Source: Methylophaga marina
GTDB lineage: Bacteria > Pseudomonadota > Gammaproteobacteria > Nitrosococcales > Methylophagaceae
Assembly (NCBI RefSeq): GCF_030296755.1
Contig: NZ_AP027741.1
Location: 1,302,001-1,366,000 of the forward strand
DNA length: 64,000 nucleotides
Reading direction: 5' to 3'
The first letter of the stretch is position 1, and every line of letters starts with the position of its first letter. The position numbers and the translations under genes are program-made. Of the stretch, positions 10,151 through 19,742 are shown piece by piece. A model generated the notes under the pieces. That model ran no database searches. It was not told the DNA's origin and saw nothing but the letters and a program-made list of their open reading frames with translations.

Positions 10151-11467
10151 ATGCAGCACCTTTATAAGTACAGCGCCGCGATCAGTATTATGGCCATCAG
10201 TCTCACTGGCTGTGGTGATACCTCAAAAATTGCTTCACAAGCTGATGTCGGGCCAAATCCCGTCCTGGTCGCGCCAGAATCATCGCTTATTCCTACATTA
10301 AATATTGCCCCCGCAGAAGGGTGGCCGATTGATGAAAAACCCACTGTTGCTGAAGGGCTGATGGTGAACCGGTTTGCTGTGGATTTAGATCATCCCCGCT
10401 GGTTGTATGTCTTACCCAACGGCGATGTTTTGGTGGCTGAGTCAAATGCACCGAAGAGCGAAAGCTCAGATTGGAGCTTTAAATCCTGGATTAAAGGCAT
10501 GGTATTAGAAGATGCAGGTGCAGCTGTACCTAGTGCTGATCGCATTACCTTACTTCGTGATGAAGATAACGATGGCGTCGCTGAAACACGGCATGTGTTT
10601 TTAGAGAATCTGCATTCACCCTTTGGGATGGAGCTCATCGGCGATGATTTTTATGTCGCCAATGCTGATGAGATTGTGCGATTCCCCTATGAAGAAGGAC
10701 AAACTCAAATCACGGCTAAACCAGAGCATGTGACAGATTTACCAGGTGGCCCCATTAACCATCACTGGACCAAAAATATTATTGCCAATGAAGATGGCAC
10801 CAAGCTGTATGCCACCGTGGGTTCCAACAGTAATATTGGTGAAAACGGCATGGAAGCAGAAGAAAACCGTGCCGCCATTTTAGAAGTGGATTTGCAAACG
10901 GGTGAGAAACGCTTATTTGCCTCCGGTTTACGTAATCCAAATGGACTGGACTGGCAGCCACAAACTGGTGAACTTTGGACAACGGTCAACGAACGTGACG
11001 AAATTGGCAGTGATCTGGTGCCGGACTATATGACCTCAGTTAAAGAGGGTGCTTTCTATGGCTGGCCTTATAGTTATTATGGACAACATGTCGATACCCG
11101 AGTGCAACCACAACGGCCTGAGTTAGTAGAAAAAGCCATCAAACCCGATTATGCATTGGGCGCACATACGGCCTCATTGGGCTTGACGTTTTATGAAGCG
11201 GATTTACTGGCTGACAAATATCAGAATGGCGCGTTTATTGGACAACATGGCTCCTGGAACAGAAAACCGTTAAGTGGCTATAAAGTCATTTTTGTGCCAT
11301 TTAAAAATGGTAAGCCTGATGGCCTGCCTCAAGAAATCTTGACGGAGTTCGTCAATGAAGATGGTGACGCAAGAGGACGTCCGGTCGGTGTGGTCGTGGA
11401 TAAAATGGGCGGATTATTGGTAGCCGATGATGTCGGTAATACCATCTGGCGAGTTAGTCCAGAATAG
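10151..11467 (+). CDS. PQQ-type glucose/sorbosone dehydrogenase-like lipoprotein
   Basis: A 438-residue protein of the glucose/sorbosone dehydrogenase (GSDH) beta-propeller family. The N-terminus [21 protein letters not shown] has a lipobox LTGC, so the mature protein should be lipid-anchored, probably in the periplasm or outer membrane. Family features include [16 protein letters not shown], the loop [46 protein letters not shown], and [14 protein letters not shown]. Members such as sorbosone and soluble glucose dehydrogenases use PQQ, but the substrate here cannot be told, and many relatives have no proven activity. It has a very strong ribosome-binding site (AAAGGAGG) and stands alone, with a terminator downstream. 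A pqqA gene elsewhere in the window is consistent with PQQ being made. Confidence 0.85.
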   Translation: MQHLYKYSAAISIMAISLTGCGDTSKIASQADVGPNPVLVAPESSLIPTLNIAPAEGWPIDEKPTVAEGLMVNRFAVDLDHPRWLYVLPNGDVLVAESNAPKSESSDWSFKSWIKGMVLEDAGAAVPSADRITLLRDEDNDGVAETRHVFLENLHSPFGMELIGDDFYVANADEIVRFPYEEGQTQITAKPEHVTDLPGGPINHHWTKNIIANEDGTKLYATVGSNSNIGENGMEAEENRAAILEVDLQTGEKRLFASGLRNPNGLDWQPQTGELWTTVNERDEIGSDLVPDYMTSVKEGAFYGWPYSYYGQHVDTRVQPQRPELVEKAIKPDYALGAHTASLGLTFYEADLLADKYQNGAFIGQHGSWNRKPLSGYKVIFVPFKNGKPDGLPQEILTEFVNEDGDARGRPVGVVVDKMGGLLVADDVGNTIWRVSPE

Positions 11468-11794
11468 TCGTTAAGACACATTCAGCAGACTGAAAGAGCA
11501 GATTTAGCAGCATCAATATGGTGCTGCTAAACGCTTTTTGTGTGCGACAAAAAAATGACCAAGCATGAGGGTTACCCCTAAAAAAGTATCTTTTGAGACG
11601 CACAGTGATCGATGAATCATCGTTCTCTCGATTCAACCGCTCAGCGATTTTTTTGAAACGTTAGGAAAATACGGCTATGGTCGATGTGTACTCAAGAAAA
11701 GTGGCGTTTTTAGACACAAACCCACTATCAACCAATAGCCTCTTCAATAAAGAAGTGAAGACAAAATAAGCCATGCCGATAGGATGCTATAACA
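11468..11794. other. Intergenic region between sugar dehydrogenase-like and RND genes
   Basis: A 327-base gap. It contains the terminator at 11503-11537 in its first part. The remaining 250 bases are A+T-rich and must include the promoter of the RND genes; I find no clear -35/-10 pair and no open frame that I would call a gene. Confidence 0.6.
11503..11537 (+). terminator. Rho-independent terminator after the sugar dehydrogenase-like gene
   Basis: Ten-base arms TTTAGCAGCA and TGCTGCTAAA separated by nine bases, then CGCTTTTTG. It lies 36 bases after the stop codon of the upstream gene. Confidence 0.85.
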
Positions 11795-13090
11795 GTGAAT
11801 ATTATGCCTTTGTTTATTATATTTTTTGCCCTTACTCTGTCTCTATCAGCCTGTGATGGACAAGGTGAGGACAAGAAAAACGAAGGTGCAGCAAAACAGG
11901 GCGCGAAGAGTCAGCAAGCTGTAGATGTCGGGTTCATTGAGATTAAACTTATCCCCGTTAATCGTAGTGATGAGCTACCCGGACGCGTGGTGTCCTATCA
12001 GGTTGCTGAAATCCGGCCACAAGTCAGTGGCATCATTCAGTCGCGATTGTTTAAAGAAGGGTCATTCGTAGAAGAGGGGCAGCAACTTTATCAGATAGAT
12101 CCTGCTCGTTATGAAGCAGACTATAAAATGGCCATGGCTAATTTGCAGGATGCCAAAGCACGTGAAAAAAACGCAGAACTGCTAGTAAACCGCTATAAGT
12201 TGCTCATCCCATCCAATGCCGTGAGTCATCGAGAGTATGACGATGCACTTGCCAGTCATGAACAGGCAAAAGCGGCTGTCAGCCTGGCAGAAGCGGAAGT
12301 GAAAAATGCAAAAATCAACCTGGATTACACGCGCGTTTATGCCCCAATAAGCGGCTATATTAGTCCATCAAGTATTACAAAAGGCGCGCTTGTGACATCG
12401 CAACAAGAAATGCCGCTTGCCACGGTACGTCAACTTAATCCCGTTTACGTTGATTTGTCACAATCCGTAGAAGAAGTACGTGATTTGCAAGAACGTCTCT
12501 CGGCCTTACGCCTCAATAAAGCCTCCAAAGCCGAGTACGAAGTCTCACTATATATTGGTAACTCAAAACAACTTTATCCACACAAGGGCACGCTAGATGC
12601 CACGGATTTCTCTGTCGGTATGCAGACGGGCGCTATACGTTTGCGATCTGTGTTCGAAAATCCAAATACGATTCTTTTGCCAGGCATGTTTGTCTGGGCC
12701 TCCGTTGAGGAGCTTGGGCGTACCAAAGCGATCGTGATTCCACAAAAAAGCGTCATCATTGGTGCTGAGGGTAAAAAGAGTGTGTGGTTAATTGATGCTG
12801 ACAATAAAGCGAGCAAGCATCCGGTTGAAATTGGGACGGCTTATGGCAACAACTGGATTGTGCTCAATGGCCTCGAAACTGGCGATCGTCTGATTGTAGA
12901 AGGAACGATGATGCTACGGCCCGGTGCCACTGTGAAGCCTCAACAAATGGAAGCCGAGTTGAGTGACATAAGTCCTGATATAGCGCCTGATTCATCCGAA
13001 AACGCCTCATCCTCAGCGACTAATGAACATACTCCATCAGACAAAGCGGCTCAGAAAGAGGGTCAGCAGAACATGAGCGAGGATCGCTAG
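11795..13090 (+). CDS. RND efflux pump periplasmic adaptor (membrane-fusion lipoprotein)
   Basis: A 431-residue AcrA/MexA-type adaptor that links an inner-membrane RND pump to an outer-membrane channel. It is a lipoprotein: hydrophobic signal then lipobox LSAC. The domain order is normal: beta-barrel/lipoyl half (VVSYQVAEIRPQVSGIIQSR), helical hairpin (about residues 105-170), second lipoyl half (YTRVYAPISGYISPSSITKG), beta-barrel (QLNPVYVDLSQS) and membrane-proximal domain (IVIPQKSVIIGAEGKKSVWL). The C-terminal 40 residues are an acidic, Ser-rich tail. GTG at 11795 or ATG at 11804 are both possible starts. It is two bases upstream of the permease gene, so the two form an operon. No TolC-like gene is present nearby, so the outer-membrane partner must be encoded elsewhere. 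Confidence 0.93.
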   Translation: MNIMPLFIIFFALTLSLSACDGQGEDKKNEGAAKQGAKSQQAVDVGFIEIKLIPVNRSDELPGRVVSYQVAEIRPQVSGIIQSRLFKEGSFVEEGQQLYQIDPARYEADYKMAMANLQDAKAREKNAELLVNRYKLLIPSNAVSHREYDDALASHEQAKAAVSLAEAEVKNAKINLDYTRVYAPISGYISPSSITKGALVTSQQEMPLATVRQLNPVYVDLSQSVEEVRDLQERLSALRLNKASKAEYEVSLYIGNSKQLYPHKGTLDATDFSVGMQTGAIRLRSVFENPNTILLPGMFVWASVEELGRTKAIVIPQKSVIIGAEGKKSVWLIDADNKASKHPVEIGTAYGNNWIVLNGLETGDRLIVEGTMMLRPGATVKPQQMEAELSDISPDIAPDSSENASSSATNEHTPSDKAAQKEGQQNMSEDR

Positions 13091-13092
13091 AC

Positions 13093-16000
13093 ATGCTCTC
13101 ACGCTTTTTTATAGACCGCCCTATCTTCACCTGGGTAATTGCCTTTTTCATCATCGGCTTTGGTTTGTTTTCGCTCTTTGAATTGCCGGTTGAACAATAT
13201 CCCAGCATCGCACCGCCGAAAGTGTCCATATCCGCTACCTATCCTGGCGCATCAGCTGAAACACTTGAAAACACAGTGACACAGGTGATTGAGCAAAACC
13301 TGACAGGTATCGATAACCTTCGTTATATTCAGTCGCAAAGCTCTTCCTCTGGCCGAGCCACCATTACACTGACTTTTGAGCCTGGCACCGACACCGATAT
13401 CGCTCAGGTACAAACTCAAAATAAAGTCTCACAGTCCTTATCTTCCTTGCCAACGATTGTTCAGCAGTTGGGCGTGCCTGTTGAAAAAGCAGGCAATAGT
13501 AACGCGTTGATTATTGGGTTTTACGCCAAAGACGGTTCAATGGACCGGAATGATATCTCAGACTTTTTGGTATCCAATATTGAAGAACCGCTAAGTCGTG
13601 TTGATGGTGTCGGAAAAATTCAAACCTTTGGTGCCGAACATGCCATGCGGATCTGGCTCGACCCGCGGAGTATGAATAATTTTAATATCACTGCATCAGA
13701 TGTGATTAATGCTATTCAAGAACAAAATGTGCAACTGGCGACAGGTGAGATAGGCGGCACGCCACAGGCAAAAGAACAGCAGATTAATGCCACCATTACC
13801 GTGCAGTCTCTGCTTTCTACACCAGCCGAGTTTGAGTCCATTTTATTAACAGTGCTTGAAGATGGCTCGCAGGTCACTTTGGGAGATGTCGCTCGGGTCG
13901 AAATAGGGGCTGAAGACTACAATATTATTGGTCGTTGGAATCGACAACCGGCATCGGGTATCGCTATTGAACTGGCTTCCGGAGCCAATGTGCTGACGAC
14001 CATTGAGAACGTCAAAGAACGCGTTAAAGACTTCGAGAGCATCATTCCGCCTGGCCTTGAGGTGGTGTACCCCATTGATGTATCAACATTTATTAAGTCG
14101 TCTATTTTTAATGTGGTGATGACCCTCTTCATGGCCATCGGTTTGGTCATTCTGGTCATTTTCATTTTCTTACAAAATATCCGGGCAACATTTATTCCGG
14201 CAATTGCTATTCCTATTGTGTTGCTTGGCACATTTGGGGTGATATTGACGCTCGGTTATTCAATCAATGTACTCACCCTGTTTGCTCTTGTGCTTGCCAT
14301 CGGCATGTTGGTGGATGATGCGATAGTCGTCACCGAAAATGTGGAGACAAAATTAGAGCAAGATCCGGATCGCGATCCTAAAGAAGCCACTCGTGCCGCG
14401 ATGAAGGAAATTTCTGGCGCGCTTGTTGGCACCACGGTGGTTATCTGGGCAGTATTTTTACCGATGAGTTTTTTGAGGGCTCGGTCGGGGTGATTTATCG
14501 TCAATTTTCCATCACGATTTCTGTCGCCATGGCGATATCACTGTTTATCGCCTTGACCTTATCCCCCTCTCTTTGTGGCGAGATTTTGAAATCAAGAAAA
14601 AGCCAAAAAGAGAAGGGATTCTTTGGTTTATTTAATCGTGGCTTTACGAATCTTCGCCATGGCCATAAAACACTGCTGGACGGTCTGCTTGAGAATAAAG
14701 TTGTCTTACCGGCTGTGTTTCTTATTCTCATCGTGATCACCGCCATCACGCTCATGCGTATTCCCTCATCATTTCTCCCGGATGAAGATCAAGGCCGTAT
14801 ATTTACTTTGTTAACCGGACCACCCAGCTCTTCACTGGTGCAAACCGTCGAAAAGGTGAAAAAAATAGAAGATTTCTATCTGGATGATGCGGGTGATGCG
14901 GTTGACGGCCTTTTTACAGCTGCCGGTTTTAGCTTTTCAGGTCAGGGACAAAATGTCGGGCTCGCCTTTGTCAAAATGAAGAACTGGGATGAACGCGGTG
15001 AAGAAAATAATGTATTCAACATTAAGGACCGGGCAGCGCAGGCTTTGTCACAAGTTCGTGACGCTATGATCTTTCCTATCGCCCCCCGGCCATAAGTGCG
15101 TTGGGTAATTCCGGTGGTTTTGAGTTTCAGCTTGTTAACCGTGCCGGCCTTGATCATCAACAGCTTGTTGATGCCACCAATCAGTTTTTAGCGCTCGCCA
15201 ATCAGAGTCCGCTTTTAACCCAGGTCCGTTTTAATGGCTTAAATGACAGTCCGCAATACGATCTCAAGATCGATCACATTAAAACACGTGCACTCGGTGT
15301 TCCATTAAACACGGTCAACCAGACACTAAGCTCTGCATTAGGCGGCACTTACGTTAATGATTTTTTAGAAAATGGACGTATAAAACGCGTTTATGTTCAA
15401 GCTGATATCCCCTTCCGTATGCTGCCCGAAGATATCGATGACTGGTTCGTTCGCAATAATAATGGCGATATGGTGCAACTGGTGGAAATTGCCTCGGGTG
15501 AATGGACTTATGGTTCGCCCAAATTGACACGCTTTAATGGTGCAGCTTCAAGAGAAATACAAGGCTCGACAACACCCGGTGTGAGTTCAGGCGACGCATT
15601 ACAGGAAGTATTAAAACTGGCAGAAAAACTGCCTGAAGGACTGGATGTGGCCTGGACAGGTTTGTCTTATGAAGAAAAACAGGCGGGGACGAATACCCTT
15701 TTTCTTTATATCGTGTCGGCATTAGCCGTGTTTTTCATCCTCGCAGCACTTTATGAAAGCTGGGCTATTCCCGTCGCTATTATGCTAACCGTACCACTGG
15801 GCATTTTTGGAGCTGTCGTCGCAACCTGGCTCACAGGACAAGCGAATGATGTGTATTTTCAGGTTGGTCTGTTAATTACGATAGGCCTTGCTGCTAAAAA
15901 TGCGATTTTGATTGTTGAGTTTGCAAAAAATAATTTCGAAGAAGGACAAACGGCTTTTGATGCCGCTTATTCAGCAGCACAGCAGCGTTTTAGACCTATT

Positions 16001-16231
16001 TTAATGACCTCGCTCACTTTTATTCTCGGTGTACTGCCATTAGCATTCGCATCCGGGCCAGGGTCAGGCGCACAAAACGCTATTTCTGTCAGCGTGCTTG
16101 GTGGCATATTTACGACGACACTCTTTGTCGTTTTCTTTGCACCGTTCCTCTTTATTTGGGTCTATCGTCTTTTTAAAAAGGAAGTTGTGAAAGAGCATCA
16201 GACTTCAAATCAGGATGAGAAAAATGCATAG
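13093..16231 (+). pseudogene. RND multidrug efflux permease, AcrB/MexB type, split by two frameshifts
   Basis: The proton-driven inner-membrane pump partner of the adaptor upstream. The three in-order pieces (13093-14493, 14490-15095, 15101-16231) together make the usual length of about 1,045 residues of an HAE1-family pump. It starts MLSRFFIDRPIFTWVIAFFI; the TM4 charged motif is GMLVDDAIVVTENVE, and the last third has GLAAKNAILIVEFAKN. The frame breaks at the six-T run 14469-14474 (seven T restore SFFEGSVGVIYRQFSIT) and at the six-C run 15082-15087 (seven C restore FPIAPPAISALGNSGG). Every other part reads normally. Homopolymer miscounts are the simplest explanation; if real, the pump is dead. 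The drug range cannot be told from sequence. Confidence 0.9.
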
Positions 16232-16427
16232 GGCCTGTTCTGAACAGATATGTTGAGATTCATCTTATTGACTAAAAATAGCCGTGCAGAAGTCAGTCGA
16301 AGTATGTTTTATGTCACTTTGTTGTTAGCTATACCGCAAACTAAGGAAAGATCGGTGCTTTTTGCTGTCTTATCGTTTTAAGATAGCTATCATTAATCAG
16401 TGAATATCTCGGGAGCCTTTTTCAACG

Positions 16428-17063
16428 ATGAGAAAAAAGTCTAGCTCACTTACTCTATTGCTCACACTGATATCCGGTGCGCTGGCTTATACCGGCTTGA
16501 GTCAGGCAGATGAATCCGCCAATAATGGTCCGGATTGTGAGAATGTCAGTATCGATTATCTGGATGATCCCTCGCTGACCCGGGCTGAAAAGCTGGCGCG
16601 CATGGAGCAAGCGCTGAGTGATTCTCTGCATCGCTTTGAATTATGCAATATGGCCATCTCTGCTAATTCATCATCAACCAATAGTGGCAATGGATCTGGC
16701 TCTGGTTCAGGTACTGACGGTGGTGGCGATTCAGGAAACGGTAACGCAGCAGGCGGTGCCAGTGGCACGGAATCTGTTGCCAGTGACACTATGCAGGGCA
16801 CAGAACAAGCCCCATCAACCGATACAACGGCTGCCACCGCAGCAAATTCACAAGAATCTACAGAATCAGGTTCTGGTGATATATCCGCCTCAGGTAATAT
16901 CGCTAAGAATGGTAAGATTCCGGAAGATATTCCGCCCGCGGATAATGATGATGCGATCGCAGCACAAATTCGTGTCGCCGCTGAAGCTGAAACCGATCCA
17001 GAGATACGCAAAAAGCTCTGGGATGAATACAGAAAATATAAGGGTATGAACGTTGAACATTGA
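16428..17063 (+). CDS. Unrecognised exported protein with low-complexity Ser/Gly region; first gene of the channel/VWA operon
   Basis: A 211-residue protein. It has a signal peptide (MRKKSSSLTLLLTLISGALAY, cleavage probably near LSQA). The mature part begins with a short ordered segment, CENVSIDYLDDPSLTRAEKL to FELCNM, with two cysteines. Residues about 80-160 are low-complexity Gly/Ser/Thr/Ala. The last 45 residues are a charged helix (AETDPEIRKKLWDEYRKYKG). I recognise no domain. It has no good homology to a known secreted enzyme; the disordered middle suggests a linker between two small functional ends. Its 3' end overlaps the next gene by 11 bases, which ties it to the operon that runs to 24675. 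The start is supported by GGGAG upstream. Confidence 0.6.
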   Translation: MRKKSSSLTLLLTLISGALAYTGLSQADESANNGPDCENVSIDYLDDPSLTRAEKLARMEQALSDSLHRFELCNMAISANSSSTNSGNGSGSGSGTDGGGDSGNGNAAGGASGTESVASDTMQGTEQAPSTDTTAATAANSQESTESGSGDISASGNIAKNGKIPEDIPPADNDDAIAAQIRVAAEAETDPEIRKKLWDEYRKYKGMNVEH

Positions 17064-18288
17064 TCGTTTTAGAAAGCCATCCAAGTTTCTTGTCTACCTG
17101 CTGGTGATGCTGCATGTGCTCACGGGGTGTGCCACTACCTCCGGCTCAGGTGTCGATGTTGGACCGCGTTCGTCTTCCAGCTTTAGTGAAGATATGTCAA
17201 AAACAGCCTACACCGGCCCGAAAATGGATGTGGTGATTCCTGTTTTCTCGCCGGGCCTTTCTGGCAAGGCAGCCAATTATGAAGAAGAAGGTGTATGGCC
17301 GGAACTGCGTCGAGCAGAAGCCAACCGTTTTGCCTATAAACTCAAAAAAGCCTTAGATGATACTGGCAAGTTCGGCGCTGTCAGGGTCACGCCAGATAAA
17401 ACCGCTTCTGGTGATTTATATGTATTAGGCAGTATTGTTGAGTCAAACGGTCTGGAAGTAGAATTTGATATGCAAGTGGTTGATGCCAGCGGCAAAGAGT
17501 GGCTGGACGACAATATCGATTACGAAGTGGGCGATGGTTTTTATAAAAACCCCAGAAATACCGATAAAGACCCGTATGATCCCGCGTTTAATCAAGCAGC
17601 AAACGATATTGTTAAAGCCTTACTAAAACAAAAACCATCAGATTTAAGCACGGTAAAACATATTGCCGACTTACGCTTTGGCGCCAGCTTTAACGATAAA
17701 GCCTTTGATGACTATCTCGACACCAGCTCCACCCCTATCAAATTAACGGGTTTACCTAGCGAGTCCGACCCACTCTATGAACGTGTGAAAGCGATTCGCG
17801 TTAAAGAACAGTTATTTGTGGATAATCTACAACCTAACTATGCCGCTTTTTCACAAAAAATGAATGACAGTTATCTGACTTGGCAAAAAGCCAGCGCGAC
17901 AGAACTAAAACTGCAGCAGGAAGCACAGAATGAAAGTCTGATGAAGATTATTGGAGGTGCGTTGTTGATTGCAGCAGCGGTAGCCGTCGGCTCCAATGGC
18001 AATCGTAATAACAATACCTTAGGCAGAGATATGGTCACCATTGCTGGCGGTGTTGGCGGTGCAGTATTGATCACCAGTGGCATTACCTCTCGCGGAGAGG
18101 CCAAGTTTCATCAAGATGCTATAAACGAACTGGGCCAGTCGTTGGATTTGGAAATGTCGCCTCAGGTGATTGAGTTTGAAAACCAAAGCACCAAACTGAC
18201 CGGTAATATGGAGCAGCAGTTCCAACAATGGCGCGCCTTCATGGCTCGCATGTATGAGCTTGAATCGACACCCGATAAAGCGCTTTAA
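17053..18288 (+). CDS. Unrecognised lipoprotein of the channel/VWA operon
   Basis: A 411-residue protein. A hydrophobic leader with lipobox LTGC (VLHVLTGCATTSGSG) predicts lipid anchoring. The middle contains a beta-rich region resembling lipoproteins that form outer-membrane assemblies (DLYVLGSIVESNGLEVEFDM and MQVVDASGKEWLDDNIDYEV); this resemblance is weak. Towards the end are two glycine/alanine-rich hydrophobic stretches, MKIIGGALLIAAAVAVGS and MVTIAGGVGGAVLITSGI, which could be membrane-associated, then a polar helical tail. The start is a TTG at 17053 overlapping the previous gene by 11 bases; there is no other in-frame start before the lipobox region except internal ATGs. Neighbours suggest an envelope complex; the function is unknown. 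Confidence 0.6.
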   Translation: MNIDRFRKPSKFLVYLLVMLHVLTGCATTSGSGVDVGPRSSSSFSEDMSKTAYTGPKMDVVIPVFSPGLSGKAANYEEEGVWPELRRAEANRFAYKLKKALDDTGKFGAVRVTPDKTASGDLYVLGSIVESNGLEVEFDMQVVDASGKEWLDDNIDYEVGDGFYKNPRNTDKDPYDPAFNQAANDIVKALLKQKPSDLSTVKHIADLRFGASFNDKAFDDYLDTSSTPIKLTGLPSESDPLYERVKAIRVKEQLFVDNLQPNYAAFSQKMNDSYLTWQKASATELKLQQEAQNESLMKIIGGALLIAAAVAVGSNGNRNNNTLGRDMVTIAGGVGGAVLITSGITSRGEAKFHQDAINELGQSLDLEMSPQVIEFENQSTKLTGNMEQQFQQWRAFMARMYELESTPDKAL

Positions 18289-18296
18289 TATTCGTC

Positions 18297-19742
18297 ATGA
18301 TCAACGAAGAAATACGCAGAGCCAAGCAGGCGAAACAACAGCGCCTGCTCATTGGCATCATTATTGTTCTTTCGCTCATTGTCGTGACGGGGCTCGTGCT
18401 ATTCAGCCTCAATAACGTTCGATTTAACAGCAACCCTTCTGCTGAAGAGCCAACACCAGACAAACAAGCCACACCACAAAAAATCGAAGAACCTAAAAAC
18501 GAAGAAGACATCGCCGCATTACGCCAAGCCTATCTGGATGCCTTTTCTTTTTATGAAAATACCTTAAAACCGCAACTGGAGAAAATTGATATCGACAGCT
18601 GGGATAAGACACTGGCCGAGACCTTAAAAAGCCAGGAACAAACTGCTGTGGATACCTTCGGTGCTGGTCAATATGCCAAAGCCAAGCAAGCGATCGATAC
18701 GCTAACGCAAACCGCCGAGAAGACACTGACTGACAGTGAGGCTGCTTTTGAACAAGCCATGCAGAAAGCACAAGCGGCGTATGACAATTATGATTATCAA
18801 CCAGCCCGTCTGGCGATAGATGATGTACTTATTCACAAAGCTGATTCAACAGAGGCCAAGGCGCTAGAACAGAAAATAGAAAAGATCCCACAGATTGTAG
18901 AGCTGAATGAAGCGATTCGTGTTGCCAGAAATGAAAATAATCCAAGTAAAGAGCTATCTCTGATTGAGGATTTACTGAAAATCGAGCCGGATCGGGAAGA
19001 GATGAAACAGCGGGCTAATGTTCTGCGTACGCAACTGGCCGAGTCACGGTATAACCAGGCCATATCTCAAGCCTATAAAGCGATTGAGCAACGGCAAGCT
19101 GGAAACGCCAGACAAGCCCTGAAACAAGCACAACAAATTTATTCCAATCGTCCTGAAAATAAAGAAGTCAGCGCAGCACTGGCAACACTGGAATCACAGC
19201 TTCGCTTTGAAGAACATGTTGCCGCTGCTGATAAGGCACAAAATGCCGATAACTGGGAAGTCACTAAACAGGAATTAAGTGCCGCCCTAAAAGAACGCCC
19301 AGCCAATAAAGACCTGATTGATCGTTTAAACCAGGCCAAACGGATTGTGGAAATCGACCAAAATATTCAGAGCTTGTTACAAAATCCTTATCGTCTTAAC
19401 AATCCCGCAGTCAAAGCCACGGCTGATATCAATGTCATCCAAGCAGAATCTTTTAGTGCTCAAAGCCCGTCTCTGGCAAAAGCAGCTCAACAGTTGAAGT
19501 CCACCATCAATGCCGTGAATACTCCGGTGAACGTGAATGTCATTTCCGATGGAAAAACCTTTGTCTCTGTGAGGGGTGTGGGTAAAGTCGGTGAAACTAC
19601 CGGCAAAACGATTCAGCTCAAGCCCGGCACCTACTCCTTTGAAGGCAAGCGTGAAGGGTATCGCTCCAAGTTGATTGAAGTGAGCATTCCGCTTAACCGT
19701 AGCGATGTCCAGGTCATCGTGATTGCAGATGAGCGAATTTAA
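18297..19742 (+). CDS. Single-pass membrane protein with long helical repeat region and PEGA-like C-terminus
   Basis: A 481-residue protein. Residues 1-17 are basic cytoplasmic (MINEEIRRAKQAKQQR), residues about 18-38 form one transmembrane helix (LLIGIIIVLSLIVVTGLVLF), and the rest should be periplasmic. Residues about 60-390 are Ala/Gln/Glu-rich helices in pairs resembling TPR-like repeats (for example AYDNYDYQPARLAIDDVL and ALKQAQQIYSNRPENKEV). The last 75 residues are beta-rich and PEGA-like (VISDGKTFVSVRGVGKV, KPGTYSFEGKREGYRSKLIE). PEGA domains occur in surface or envelope proteins. Its stop overlaps the start of the next gene. The architecture suggests a periplasmic scaffold; this is inference from domains only. 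Confidence 0.65.
   Translation: MINEEIRRAKQAKQQRLLIGIIIVLSLIVVTGLVLFSLNNVRFNSNPSAEEPTPDKQATPQKIEEPKNEEDIAALRQAYLDAFSFYENTLKPQLEKIDIDSWDKTLAETLKSQEQTAVDTFGAGQYAKAKQAIDTLTQTAEKTLTDSEAAFEQAMQKAQAAYDNYDYQPARLAIDDVLIHKADSTEAKALEQKIEKIPQIVELNEAIRVARNENNPSKELSLIEDLLKIEPDREEMKQRANVLRTQLAESRYNQAISQAYKAIEQRQAGNARQALKQAQQIYSNRPENKEVSAALATLESQLRFEEHVAAADKAQNADNWEVTKQELSAALKERPANKDLIDRLNQAKRIVEIDQNIQSLLQNPYRLNNPAVKATADINVIQAESFSAQSPSLAKAAQQLKSTINAVNTPVNVNVISDGKTFVSVRGVGKVGETTGKTIQLKPGTYSFEGKREGYRSKLIEVSIPLNRSDVQVIVIADERI

Noticed and set aside
16556..17049. Open frames antisense and out of frame to the low-complexity exported protein
   Set aside because: The repetitive base composition keeps other frames open by chance; only the annotated frame has a signal peptide and ribosome-binding site.
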